Source: Capsicum annuum (Eukaryota > Streptophyta > Magnoliopsida > Solanales > Solanaceae). Taken from it: a stretch of DNA of 64,000 bases. The stretch is from positions 126,551,082 through 126,615,081 of the forward strand of contig NC_061116.1 in the NCBI RefSeq assembly GCF_002878395.1, in the 5' to 3' direction. Under the pieces are notes generated by a model, which was not told the DNA's origin, searched no databases, and saw only the letters and a list, made by a program, of their open reading frames with translations. The translations under genes and the position numbers were made by a program. Shown one piece after another: positions 35,100-45,392 of this stretch. Position 1 is the stretch's first letter. Every line of letters starts with the position of its first letter.

Positions 35100-35400
35100 G
35101 TGTGAACATTGTAGATCTTATTATGGCATTAGGATTAAGGGCATTATTATCATTTTCTAATAATTGTATGAACCTAATAGATCCATTTCTTTATCATGGT
35201 ATCAGAGCCAGGCCCACTCAGTTTATTATTTTTGATGTTGGGCCCCTCGTCTTATATTATCCATGCTCTAGATATCTGGCTCTAGGTGTGTGGGGGGAGT
35301 TGGAGTCCCACATCGGTGGGTTAAAGGTTCCTTGGTGTCCTTATATGGTCTTGAACAATCCTTCCCTCATGAGCTAACTTTTGAGCTAGCTTGTAATATT
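35100..35400 (+). mobile_element. Fragment of a short LTR element (TRIM-like) inside D's 3' region
   Basis: A perfect initiator-Met tRNA primer-binding site, TGGTATCAGAGCCA, lies at 35197-35210. After only about 80 bp comes a purine tract (gtgtgtggggggag, 35286-35299) and then the head of an LTR, ttggagtcccacatcggtgg. That combination is typical of very small, non-coding plant LTR elements and some copia LTRs. The 5' LTR before the binding site and the end of the 3' LTR are not clear, so the element is probably eroded. Confidence 0.5.
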
Positions 35401-35499
35401 GACCCTATGCCAAGTGTAGATGAGATGCTACTTAGTTCCCTTTGTGTGTTAACCAAAACTTGCCTGATTAGTCTTGCCTAGATTTTAGGATAGCTAGTT

Positions 35500-36508
35500 A
35501 GGAAAGGATCATAGGCCATTTTTTTAGGATAGCCCATTTTTAGCCTAAATAATCTTTCTTGTGAAAATTGTATCCCTTGATCCCAAAGTTTGAGCCTTAT
35601 AGCCTATTTTTCTTATTATGCCTTTCACTTTCCCATTTGTGTTGCAATAACCTATTTTGGCCCATTCCTCCTTGGACATTATGCACCTCAACTTTGGCAA
35701 ATATCCTAAATTGAGGGTGGCTAATATAAAAGTGTGTGATGTAAAATGGGTATCTATAAAGGTAAAATGAGAGAAAAGGATAGTAGGTATGGGTGTGGTA
35801 GCAAAAGCAAAGAAAAATTCTAAAAAAGTTAAAAAGAAAAATAAGAAAACCACACCCAACTTGAACGTGCAATAAAAAATAAAAAGGGAGAAATAAGGGT
35901 AGAGTAAAAAGAAATATGGTTTGTGAGAGGACCCCAAAAGTTAGTGTAGTGCCAAGAAGGCTTAGTCACTCGATATCCATATGTACCATCCCAGCCCTCT
36001 ATGCCTACATTACAAGCCGATAAAAGTCCTATAGTGATCCTAACTTGACTGTCTAAAAGTTAAGGTTAAGAAAATAAGGGCAAGCCTATGGTATTTGATT
36101 CACTTTTATTGGAACTTCTCTTTTGAGTATGAGTGTCTCTTAACTGTCCCTGCATCGACATGCATTATTTCATATGAGGAAGTAGAACTTTTTTATAGTG
36201 AGGGCACATGAGTCATGTTGCTAGTCGCTTACTTGTTTTGGGTAGTGTAACTTATATGTACATGCATAATTATCTATTGTAAATATAATGTCATACCTTG
36301 ATCCCATTGTGTCACATTGTTGTGCTTTATATTTATACACAATTGTTTTCAAAGGTTGAAATAGGAGAGGGTATTGTGGTTTAAGCTTAAAGTGTTCATT
36401 ATCTGCCTTGAATAGCTTAGATTCTCCTAGTTAAACATCTTGTTTTATTTTATTTTTATTTTATTGTGTTATGTTACCTGAGGGCATAAAAAAGTTCTAA
36501 ACTGAGGG
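35500..36508 (+). other. Conserved non-coding block before D's 3' LTR
   Basis: This stretch corresponds, with long matching runs around 'ttggacattatgcacctcaa', to element E's 50044-51100 read on the minus strand. It lies in the same place in both elements, between the env-like region and the 3' LTR. It ends in a purine-rich tract (aaactgaggg) directly before the LTR. No coding frame is supported; open minus-strand frames at 35545-35937 do not resemble any family. Confidence 0.55.
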
Positions 36509-38057
36509 TGTTAATATGCTATAGAAATATAGCACTTTCGACGCTTAAAACGATAAAAATATGCAAAGTTTTGTAGGTTGTTTTGTTAGATATGATATGT
36601 TTTGGGTATGTTTTACAGGAAACTAGGTTTTGGATGTGAGGTTCAAGGAAAAGATGAAAAACAGAGTTTTTGGCTTCTTATTTGGGAATTTATGGCTTTT
36701 ACTGGGTATGTGTAAATAAAGTATGTACCATAAGTTGAAGTCCAGAAAATTGCTTGCAAGAATTTGAAGACCTGACACTTACCTATGTTTACATATGGAC
36801 CGCATGTAGCACTTTTGGTCATTATATGACTAAGGTAAGTACCAAAATTAAAAATCCAGAGAGGCCACATATAATACTTACCTATGTCGACATGTAGACC
36901 ACATATAATACTTGCAGACCGCATATGGGTAAGGTAAGTACCAGTATTCCGAAGACCAGAGAGAAAATAGTGCATGAAATTTTTCTGGCACTTACCTAGG
37001 TCTCTATGTGGACCACATGTGGTACTTGTGGACCGTATGTGGCCCAAGTAAGTGGCTATCTACCCATTTTGTCCTTTTTCATCCAAGCTTTGATTTTTAG
37101 GGTTTCCTCATGTACTATAAATACATTTTATGTGTTTTATAGTATAAGTTATGTACTCATGATATTCACAAACATATATTTGATTTTGAGATCCATCTTT
37201 AGTCTTGGAATTATTTTATATTGATTTGGGTTGTTAATTAAGTTAAAGTTATGGGGGTTTTAGTTGTTGATTATTGTGTGATTGTTGAATGTCTTCAAAC
37301 ATGAATTATTTTAATTGTTACATAAGTATGAATGGCTAATCACCCTTAGCCAGGGCTGTGAGAACCTTGGCTTTATAATGATGTAGGGGAAGTGTTCAAT
37401 CCTTCTAGAGTATTGTTGCTACATGCATTAGGTTTTTTTTGCTTTGATTGATTTCTTAATGGGTACACATGTTAGGATCCATCCTATATTCACTAGAAAC
37501 CTGAGAGGGAGGTAGTGATTGGGAAAAGGAAATCACAATGGTGATATGGGTTTAATTGTCAAAATAAGCTTTCTTGTACTAGTTTCTTAAGCCAGTTAAC
37601 TCCCATTTAATAAACTTGAGACCGAGAGGATATTATTGTAACTAGGATCTGAGGTAAGGTTTAGAATGCGACACTCTGAGATCGAGAGGAAAATGAGTGA
37701 AATTTACCAAATGGTGTCGAGAGGCGGTTGGTGATACCTATCTTAATAGACTCTACATGCATAACAGTTGTACAGACGGATTGACCAAGAGAAGCTTACT
37801 AAGTTAGAAGCCAGAGAGGACACAACCCTAGTGTTGATCCACGACTGAATTACAACCAGAGTTAATATTAGTTACTTGTTTGATATAGTCACTACAAAAC
37901 CTCCTTTTTACTTTTCTAGTTCTTTCTGTTAATTACAATATTTAAGAGTTGTAATTTTATTTATTTCCTTGGAATTTGACCCTAAACTTTATTGGGTTAC
38001 TACATTTTACAGCAGCTGCATAATCTTTAAATTGAAGGTGTTTCTTGGGTGTTATCA
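36509..38057 (+). repeat. Element D 3' LTR (about 1.55 kb)
   Basis: It begins tgttaatatgctatagaa right after a purine tract and ends gggtgttatca. A cluster of atggaccgcatgtgg-like words spans about 36780-37050, and a good TATA box, ctataaata, follows at 37115-37123. The right border coincides with the start of F's 5' LTR remnant, suggesting that D inserted into that LTR. The second D LTR has been lost. Confidence 0.7.
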
Positions 38058-40252
38058 CTTCCAGAGGGGTCCATGGAGACTTGAAATTCTCTAAGTCTCA
38101 AGCTGGTGCTCAGCTGCTAGCGTGAACGCTAAAGGGGCCCTTTGGGAGCAATAGCGGCCCTGGCCGCCAAGCCAGTACCACTAAAGAGGTAACTTAGGCG
38201 CTAACTGCTAAAGCAGTTGAGGGTCCACTTTAGAGAACTATCACCCTGGGGTGGGTACCACTTTAGCTTCACCTGGGCACTTTAGCGTCACCTGGGCGCT
38301 TTAGCGTCGACCGCAAAAGTGGTCGTAGTTTGCTTTACCAGCACCTGGTAATATTATATAGCCTTTTTTCACCATTTTTGAGGCTTGGAGCTCGGGGTTG
38401 AAAGTTTTTGAATAATTTCTTCTATTTCTAAGAGTGGGTAATCTCCAAAACACCTATTTCAACTACTTTTCTTCAACTTTATCATTTAAATCTTATTCAA
38501 ACTTGGATGCAAAGGTGAAATTTGGGGATTTTGGTCGGAAGGCCTAAAAATTATATTTATCAACCCAATTTCAATCTGTTTTCACTTGGGTTTTCTTCTA
38601 TGAGTTCCTTTAATCATGATAAATATATTTTTGAATAAAAAATCCAGTTTTACCCTTCTTTTTTAAGAACCCATTTTGGGGACGTTTTGACCTTGATTTA
38701 AAAGTGGTCAATATGGGTATTGCTAACTTTATTTTGATGTGTAGATTCTATATATGTGTATTTTAGTTGGTTATGGGTCTATTCGTGAGGGGAAATCTTT
38801 GGATTAAAGTCTTTTTGGATCAATTTTCAACATTCGACGTAGATTATGTCTTAACTTTCTTCATACTAGGTTGGGTAGTTAATAATAATGTAAAAGCATA
38901 CTATAGGTATGGGGTTGAATCATGGAAAAAGTGTTTAGGTGATTTATGTGCCCCTGTGGGGGCCTATATGGATAATATTTTTTGGTTTTGTGACATTATT
39001 TACTTATGTGTGGTCGTATAGGGTCTTATATGATGTTGTTGGCCTGGTATTGATATGTGATGTTTGGTTACACTCTTTTTGGTTGAAAATGCCTAAATTT
39101 TAGGAATTATACGATATTAATGACATTTTCTTGCATATTTCACTTGGTGGTTTTTATATTATATTAGATCATGGATGGTTGGTGGATTTTGGCTTACTTG
39201 GTTGGTGTATTGGTTTGATATTAGATATTCTCATTTTGGTTGGTTGTGAGTATTACATCCTTATATTATATTCATTCATAAAACATTGGTACTACCATGG
39301 ACCTATTGGAAATATTAGGAACACTAGCTTTTATAATAGAAAATGTGACATCTTTAAAAACCCTCTATCAATGTATGTATTGGAGAAGAGTTAAGCAAGT
39401 TGGTATTTGATATTGGTTGTATACGGATTGACGAACCCTCCATGGGTCCTACATTGGGAAGCTTTAGCTCTGTAGGTGTATACGGAGGTTGTGCAATGAC
39501 CTCGTGCATCACATCATCATTATCATCATTATCTTCATTGCCCTTCTTATATTATGCTTATTTTTTATTGTATTTCTATCTTTGACTTGATATCTATCCA
39601 TTTGTTCTACCTTTCTATACTTCTATTTGATGCATGTGTATGCTTGCCTTTTTTTCCCTTCCCATATTTATTTTATGTACTTATAGTAGAATTATTAGTA
39701 GAGACAATGTGGGCTGCCGTTTAGGACATTTTATGATTGCATGTATCGTGCCCATAGTTTGTGTTTATATGCTTTATTTTCTACTTTATTCAGTCATTCT
39801 ATGATACCTACTGAGTACAAGTGGATCGTACTTTCCCTATTGCACCATTTGGTGTAGATCCAAGTACAAGTTTGTCGCACGGATAGTTAATTCAGGCGAT
39901 ATTTGGAGTCCATTAGAGGTAGCAGTTTATCTATGCATCCGAAGTTGACTTCTATCTTTTCTTATCTAGACTATGTCTTACTTATATTTGGAGACAAGGA
40001 TATCCTATGTAATTTAACCATGAGTTGTACTAGTTATTTCTTGTACTATGACACCAGGTTTTAGGATTAGGTTGGTTTCTTGATTTTATTTTTGCTTTTA
40101 CTATATATATGTGTGTGTGGTTTCTCCGTTCTAAGGGTCTTGCCTTAGTTTGGTATTTTTTTCTCATTTTATATTACTTTAGGTGATAGGCTTACTTGTC
40201 AAGGCTTACTGCGACAAGTGCTATAATGACCCTTGGTTTATGGATCATGAAA
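38058..40252 (+). repeat. Element F 5' LTR, head missing
   Basis: It aligns with 45837-48080 of the 3' LTR throughout. It holds the ctttagcg/cgctaaag repeat cluster (38110-38345) and a TATA box, attatatag (38353-38361), downstream of it. Open frames at 38767-39021, 39131-39394 and 39400-39585 lie wholly inside the LTR, and partial equivalents occur in the 3' LTR (47004-47493); they are not genes. Confidence 0.82.
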
Positions 40253-40255
40253 AAT

Positions 40256-40267
40256 TGGTATCAGGGC
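40256..40267 (+). promoter_or_regulatory. Element F primer-binding site
   Basis: tggtatcagggc, one base off the initiator-Met tRNA complement TGGTATCAGAGC, lies three bases after the LTR end. It sets the plus-strand direction of F. Confidence 0.82.
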
Positions 40268-40459
40268 AGCTAGGTTTTCGTTGGTCTCAATAGTGTAAGA
40301 ACGAGGTGTCTAATTTAGTATTGGGATCGATACATAGACGTTCGTATCTATCTTTGAGAGGCTATAATATATCTTTAGGAACTTTTCTTATTTTATCCTA
40401 TATCATGTGGAGCTTTCATACCTTGTGTTCTAAGTCATATTTTAATCTTTTTTGCACAG

Positions 40460-41925
40460 ATGGTGAGGACTAGATCCAGTGAGGCTATAGATTCAGATTT
40501 ATTATCTAAGGAAAGATCCCAGTCTAGTGGGAAAGCTACAAGTTATGGTCGAGCTTAACATAAAGGACGGGCACAAGGATTTGCCCCGTCCAGAGATAGC
40601 ACTAGGGGGCTCTCCCCTAAGTCTCGAGATGAGCACATTAGAGATATAGGTCCTACACTAACTCCACTGAGTTCTTCTAATCCAATTTTAGAGGGGTTAC
40701 TGGTTCGCTAACTGACCTAGTTAAAGGGTGCTCCCTTGAGTAGACCCAGTATTCCTCCAACTTTAAGTGTTGTACCCTCATATATGCCAAAGTCTGCTTA
40801 TGGTGTTCTTCCAGTTTCAAGTATGGATCTTCCTGTTATATCAATATTGAATTATGGTATTCCATAATGCAGTTCCTCCTTCGATGCCTGTATTTGAGTA
40901 TGGTATTTCGAGATATGAAGTTTAGCCTTCATCTATTATGCCTTTTCAGATGGGTTCTCATCCAACCAGAATTACTATGCCTCTAATTATTAACACTACA
41001 ACTATGTCTTCTAAGGGTTAAAAGAGGTTTGATAGATACACTCATTTAGGTCTTCCTATATTCAATGGTGTTATAGGCGAGGATGCCTTTGAGTTCTTGA
41101 TGGATTGTCGTGAGAAATTTATAACCTTAGGTCTATTGAGTCGCATGGGGTTGCTTATACTACTTATCAGTTGAGATAAGCAACCAGAGATTAGTGTAGG
41201 TCACTTATTGATTATTGAACTCTTGGTTTGCCAGAGATTACTTGGGATTCGTTTACAGAGGCTTTTTTAGATAAATTTGTGCCTCTCAGTTTGAGAGATC
41301 AGATGAGAGATAAGTTTGATCATCTGGATTGGGGCTCCATGACTAATATAGAGTATGAGTCACGATTTTATGCCTTGTCCAGATATTGTTATGCTAGTAT
41401 TGCCACCAAGTCTGAGAAGATTCAATAGTTTGTCAAAGGGTTAGATTTTTCTCTTTAGCTTGCTACGAATCAGATGGTAGTTATGGAGCATCATTTCAAA
41501 GTATAGTGGATTATGCTAAGATGACTGAGTCCATTTGTCGAGCATCTCATGGAGGCGCCTAGAAGGTGCATCATTTGGGTAAGATCTGAGGTCACATCTC
41601 TCGAGGTAGAGATTACCGAGGCTTCTACAGGTAGCATGGTAGACCAATGAAGGCAGCCATGCAAAGTTCAGGCAGTGGGTCTTCTGGTCCAGCCACAACC
41701 ATTGTTCATTCCAGTTCATCCATATCTCTTTTTTGCAGTTGGGCCATAGGGTTTTCTATGTGTGTGATGATACTAGCCTTGTGGCCAAGGACTATTCCCA
41801 CTATGTTTTCAGAGCTCCTCCTATATAAGCAGTAAAAAGCAGAGGTTCTACTAGAGTTATGAGAGATAGAGGTAGTAGGGCATATGGTGGTGGTCATGGG
41901 GCTACTCAGCTAAGTGGTGAATGTG
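40460..41925 (+). pseudogene. Element F gag, degraded
   Basis: It opens MVRTRSSEAIDSDLLSKERS at 40460. The capsid part shows RFDRYTHLGLPIFNGVIGED, AFEFLMDCREKFITLGLL, then the open stretch 41228-41428 with LPEITWDSFTEAFLDKFVPL, RDQMRDKFDHLDWGSMTNIE and YESRFYALSRYCYASI. This is the usual Ty3/gypsy capsid ('PP.f.G..sEdA.eFl..c.e', 'vtWd.F...F..kfiP...r'). After FVKGLDFSL it is frameshifted. The zinc-knuckle region is eroded; 41800-41930 keeps only G-rich spacer and CGHYNAIP. Confidence 0.82.
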
Positions 41926-42410
41926 GTCACTACAATGCTATACCTACTAGGCCAAAGAAAAAGGCCTCTAATGCCATCATCATAGGTATCATCCCTATTT
42001 ATTTTAGATATACATCTATGCTATTTGATTTGGGGTCAACTTTATCCTATGTGTCTACATACTTTTCTTCAGGTTTTGATTCCACTTGGGAGCTTTTAGA
42101 TGTGCCTATCCATGTATCTACCCCCATAGGAGACTCTTTAGTGGTGGATCAGATGTACCAATCTTTTGGTGTAACTTTTACTAGGTGTGAAACCTGGGTA
42201 TATCTGATTGTGTTAGGTATGAAAGATTTTGATATCATCTTGGCTATGGACTAGTTATCCCCTTATCATGTTATCCTAGATTGTTATGCTAAGATTGTGA
42301 CTTTAGCTCTGCAGAGTATGCCAAGAATAGCTTGGAAAGGTATACTTCATTTGGAACCCTAGAGAGTTATATCTTTCTTTTAGGGTCGTCATTTGGTTGA
42401 GAGAGATCTT
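41926..42410 (+). pseudogene. Element F protease
   Basis: Within the 131-residue frame ending at 42254: SNAIIIGIIPIYFRYTSMLF, then DLGSTLSYVSTYFSSGF, LLDVPIHVSTPIGDSLVVDQ, and VLGMKDFDIILAMD, then a stop, SPYHVILDCYAK. The aspartate of the D-x-G-S catalytic motif is kept, and VDFDVILGMDWLSPyHAilDC is easily recognised. Stop codons separate it from gag and reverse transcriptase. Confidence 0.85.
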
Positions 42411-43380
42411 TTTCCTATTTGACTCATATTCGTAATACTAGTGTTGCTTCACCTCTTTTTTTGGATTCTGTTAGTCTAGTTAGTGAGTTTAGGGATATTT
42501 TCCCCACAGATTTGCCTAGTATGCCTTTGGATCGCGATATTGAATTTGCTTGTGTTGAGCTAAACACCAAGCCTATTTCTATTCTTCCTTATAGGATGGC
42601 CCTAGCAGAGTTAATAGAATTGAAGGACCAGTTGTATGAGTTATTCAATAAGGGATTTAATTGACCTAGTGTATTGCCTTGGGTGCGACTGTATTATTTA
42701 TGAAGAGAAAGGATACGTATATACGTATGTGTATTGACTATCGATAATTAAACAAGGTGACAGTCAAGAATAAGTAGCCTCTTCCTTGTATTGATGATTT
42801 ATTTAATCAGCTTCAGGGTTCTTTGGTGTTTTCAAAGATTGATTTGAGGTTCGGGTTTAATCAATTGAGGATTAGAGCTTTGAATATTCCGAAGATAGCT
42901 TTTCAGACTCAATAAAGTCATTATGAGTTCTTGGTCATGTCTTTTGGGTTAACCAATGCCCCAGCCATGTTTAGAGTTAATGAACCAAGTATTTTGATCA
43001 TATCTCGACACCTTTATTATTATATTTATAAATGATATCTTGGTTTATTCCAAGAGTGAGGCTGATCATAAGGAGTATTTATGGATCATGCTCCAAAGAC
43101 TAAGAGATAAGAAGTTATGTGCTAAGTTCTCTAAGTGTGAGTTTTGGTTGGAATCTTTCTCTTTCTTAGGTCATGTTTGATCCTGCTAAGATTGCAGCAG
43201 TTCATGACTGGGCTAGACCTACTCCTACTACCAAGATTTACAGCTTTATTGGTTTAGCTATTTACTATTGTGGTTTTGTTGAGGGTTTTACATCTATCGT
43301 AACTCCATTAACCAAGTTGACTCAAAATAAATTCCTTTAGTGATCTGATGCTTGTGAGGTAACCTTTCAAAAGCTCAAGA
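42411..43380 (+). pseudogene. Element F reverse transcriptase
   Basis: It begins in the open stretch 42419-42664 (SLVSEFRDIFPTDLPSMPLD, NTKPISILPYRMALAELIEL, LKDQLYELFNKGFN). Then patches: RMCIDYR-like near 42730, [58 protein letters not shown], and LGHVxxxPAKIAAVHDWARP. The catalytic motif is F-I-N-D instead of F-I-D-D (Asn codon at 43031-43033), so the enzyme would be dead even without the stops and frame changes. Confidence 0.87.
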
Positions 43381-43830
43381 ATTTATTGACTTTATCTCTT
43401 ATCCTGACTTTGCCTAAGGAGGGCATAGGTTTTACTGTTTTTTGTGATTCTTCTGGTGTTGGTTTAAGTGTTGTGTTGATGTAAAAGGGTAAGGTGGTTG
43501 CATATGTTTCTCGTCAGTTTCCCCATAAGAGAAATTACCTTACCCATGATTTAGAGTTGTGTGCGGTTATTTTTTTCTTTGAAATTATGGAGACACTATT
43601 TTAATGGAGCCTGTTGTGAAATTTTCTCAGATTATCATAGCCTTCAGTATTTCTTCACCTAGCGAGATCTTAATATAAGAAAGCATCATTGACTTGAGTT
43701 GCTTAAAGACTACGACTTGAATATTCTCTATCATCCCAGAAAGGCTAATATAGTTGTGGATACCTTAATTCAAAAGTCGACTAGTATGGGTAGCTTGGTG
43801 CATCTATTGACCTAAGAGAGGCCTTTGGCC
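43381..43830 (+). pseudogene. Element F RNase H
   Basis: Patches: GIGFTVFCDSSGVGLSVVLM, KGKVVAYVSRQFPHKRNYLT, HDLELCAVIFFF, SDYHSLQYFFT, [20 protein letters not shown] and ILYHPRKANIVVDTLIQKST. The D of fCDaS and the closing HPGKANVVADALSRK block are recognisable. Several frameshifts and one stop break it. Confidence 0.83.
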
Positions 43831-45360
43831 TTAGAGGTTCAGTCTTTGGCTAACCAGATCGTTAGGCTTGATATTTCGACACCTGGGTATGTGTTGGCTT
43901 TTGTGGAGGTCATCTTTGATAGAGCAACTTTGGGCTCATCAGTTTAATGATGTTGGGTTGAGAGTGATTCGAGATAAGGTGCTGAGTGGTAAGGCTAAGG
44001 AAGCCTTGCTTGATCCTAATTATGTTTTGAGGTTTGATGGTCGAGTTTGTATGTCGAGAGTTAGTGATTGGATTAGATTGATTTTGGAGGAGGCTCATTG
44101 CTCCAGATATTTCATCCATTTGGTTTTGACTAATGTGTATCATGATTTGAGACAACATTACTGGTGGGGTGTTATGAGGAAGGATGTAACAAATTTTGTA
44201 GCTCTTGCCTATGTTGCCAGTAGGTGAAAGCTAAGCATTTGAGATTTAGTAGTTTGCTTTAGAGGTTACCCATTCTCAAGTAAAAATAGAAAAGGATCAC
44301 TATAGACTTCGTGACTAGGTTGCCTTATATTTCTCATAGTTCTGACAGTGTTTGTCTCATCGTGGTCAACTAGCTAAGTCTGCTCATTTTATTCCAGTTC
44401 AAGTTTCTTTTAGTTCTAAGAGGTTGGCCTGAATCTATATTCATCAGATAGGGCATCATCATGGGGTGCCAGTGTCTATTATCTTAGATCTTGGTTCAGT
44501 GTTCAGATTTCACTTTTTGCTGATTTTTTAAGAAGAGTCGGGTACTCGGGTTAATCTTTGCGCAATATTTCACCCTCAGATCAATGGTCAGTCAAAGCAA
44601 ATTATTTAGGTTTTGGAGGATATGCTCCATACTTTTGTGATAGACTTTGGAGGCCAGTGCAAGCAGTATCTATCCTTGGCAGAGTTTGCGTATAATAATA
44701 GTTTCCAGTATTAAGATGGCTTCTTTTGAGGCTTTGTAAGGCAGGCGTTGTCGCTTTTCTGTTGGTTAGATCTATATTTCTAAGATCAGGCCTCGAGGTA
44801 TGTACTTACTTCGTGAGTCCTTAGACAGGGTTTGGGTTATTCAAGATAGACTTTGAGCAGATCAAAGTAGGTTAAAGTGTTATGCAGATCAAAGGCTCCG
44901 TGCCCCGGGGGGCTATGTGGGTGATCATGTCTTCCTTAGTGTGTTTCCCATGAAGAGCGTGTTGAGGTTTCGGAAAAGGGTCAAGCTTAACCCCAGATAT
45001 ATTGGACCTTTTGAGATCATTCAGACTATTGGTGATGTGGCTTATGAGTTGTCTTTGTCTCCAGATTTATCAGTTGTTCATCTAGATTTTAATATTTCCA
45101 TGTTTCGGCGTTATATTCTAGATAAGTCCCATATCATTAGTTGGGATTTAGTTTAGCTTGATTAGCGGTTGTTTTTTGTCTAGGAGCCCATCTCTATTTT
45201 AGCTAGAGATGTAAGACTATTGCGTTCTAGAGATATTCCTATGGATAAGGTCCAGTTGAGGCATCGTTCTGTAGATGAGTCTACTTGGAAGGTTAAATCT
45301 GATATAGGTAGTAGTTAACCCAGCTTTTCTCTGGTTTAGGTATTTCCCTTACCTTTAGTT
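43831..45360 (+). pseudogene. Element F integrase with chromodomain-like tail
   Basis: The open stretch 43868-44227 covers the zinc-binding end (ILEEAHCSRYFIHLVLTNVY, HDLRQHYWWGVMRKDVTNFV). The core shows MDFVTRLPYISHSSDSVCLI-like and PQINGQSKQIIQVLEDML in shifting frames. The open stretch 44917-45156 is the C-terminal domain (MGDHVFLSVFPMKSVLRFRK, KLNPRYIGPFEIIQTIGDVA, SVVHLDFNISMFRRYI). The tail near 45180-45310, EPISILARDVRLLRSRDIPM and VQLRHRSVDESTWKVKSDIG, has the '(E)eATWE.E.dm' chromodomain pattern. Confidence 0.86.
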
Positions 45361-45392
45361 TGAGGACAAACTAGATTTTTAGTGGTGGATGA

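Larger units (their letters stand above)
6412..38057 (+). mobile_element. Element D: Athila-like Ty3/gypsy retrotransposon, 5'-truncated, interrupted by element A
   Basis: D's own sequence is 6412-6936 plus 29387-38057; the middle is element A and its insertions. It has gag, protease, a double conserved post-protease motif, an env-like ORF, a 3' untranslated block and a 3' LTR (36509-38057). Joining 6936 to 29387 restores the gag frame, EALRLRLFP followed by GELPRGSIT, which is strong proof that the two halves are one element. No 5' LTR, primer-binding site, reverse transcriptase, RNase H or integrase is seen. The left end abuts the LINE; the right end abuts the truncated 5' LTR of element F. 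Confidence 0.82.

Noticed and set aside
35545..35937. Two overlapping minus-strand ORFs rich in F, L and Y
   Set aside because: AT-rich low-complexity frames in a non-coding block shared with element E; no start context or domain.
38767..39585. Three plus-strand hydrophobic ORFs
   Set aside because: All lie within F's 5' LTR; the matching 3' LTR has them only in part, so they are chance frames.
41706..41897. Minus-strand ORFs over F's gag spacer (also 41516-41719)
   Set aside because: Shadows of the degraded plus-strand gag.
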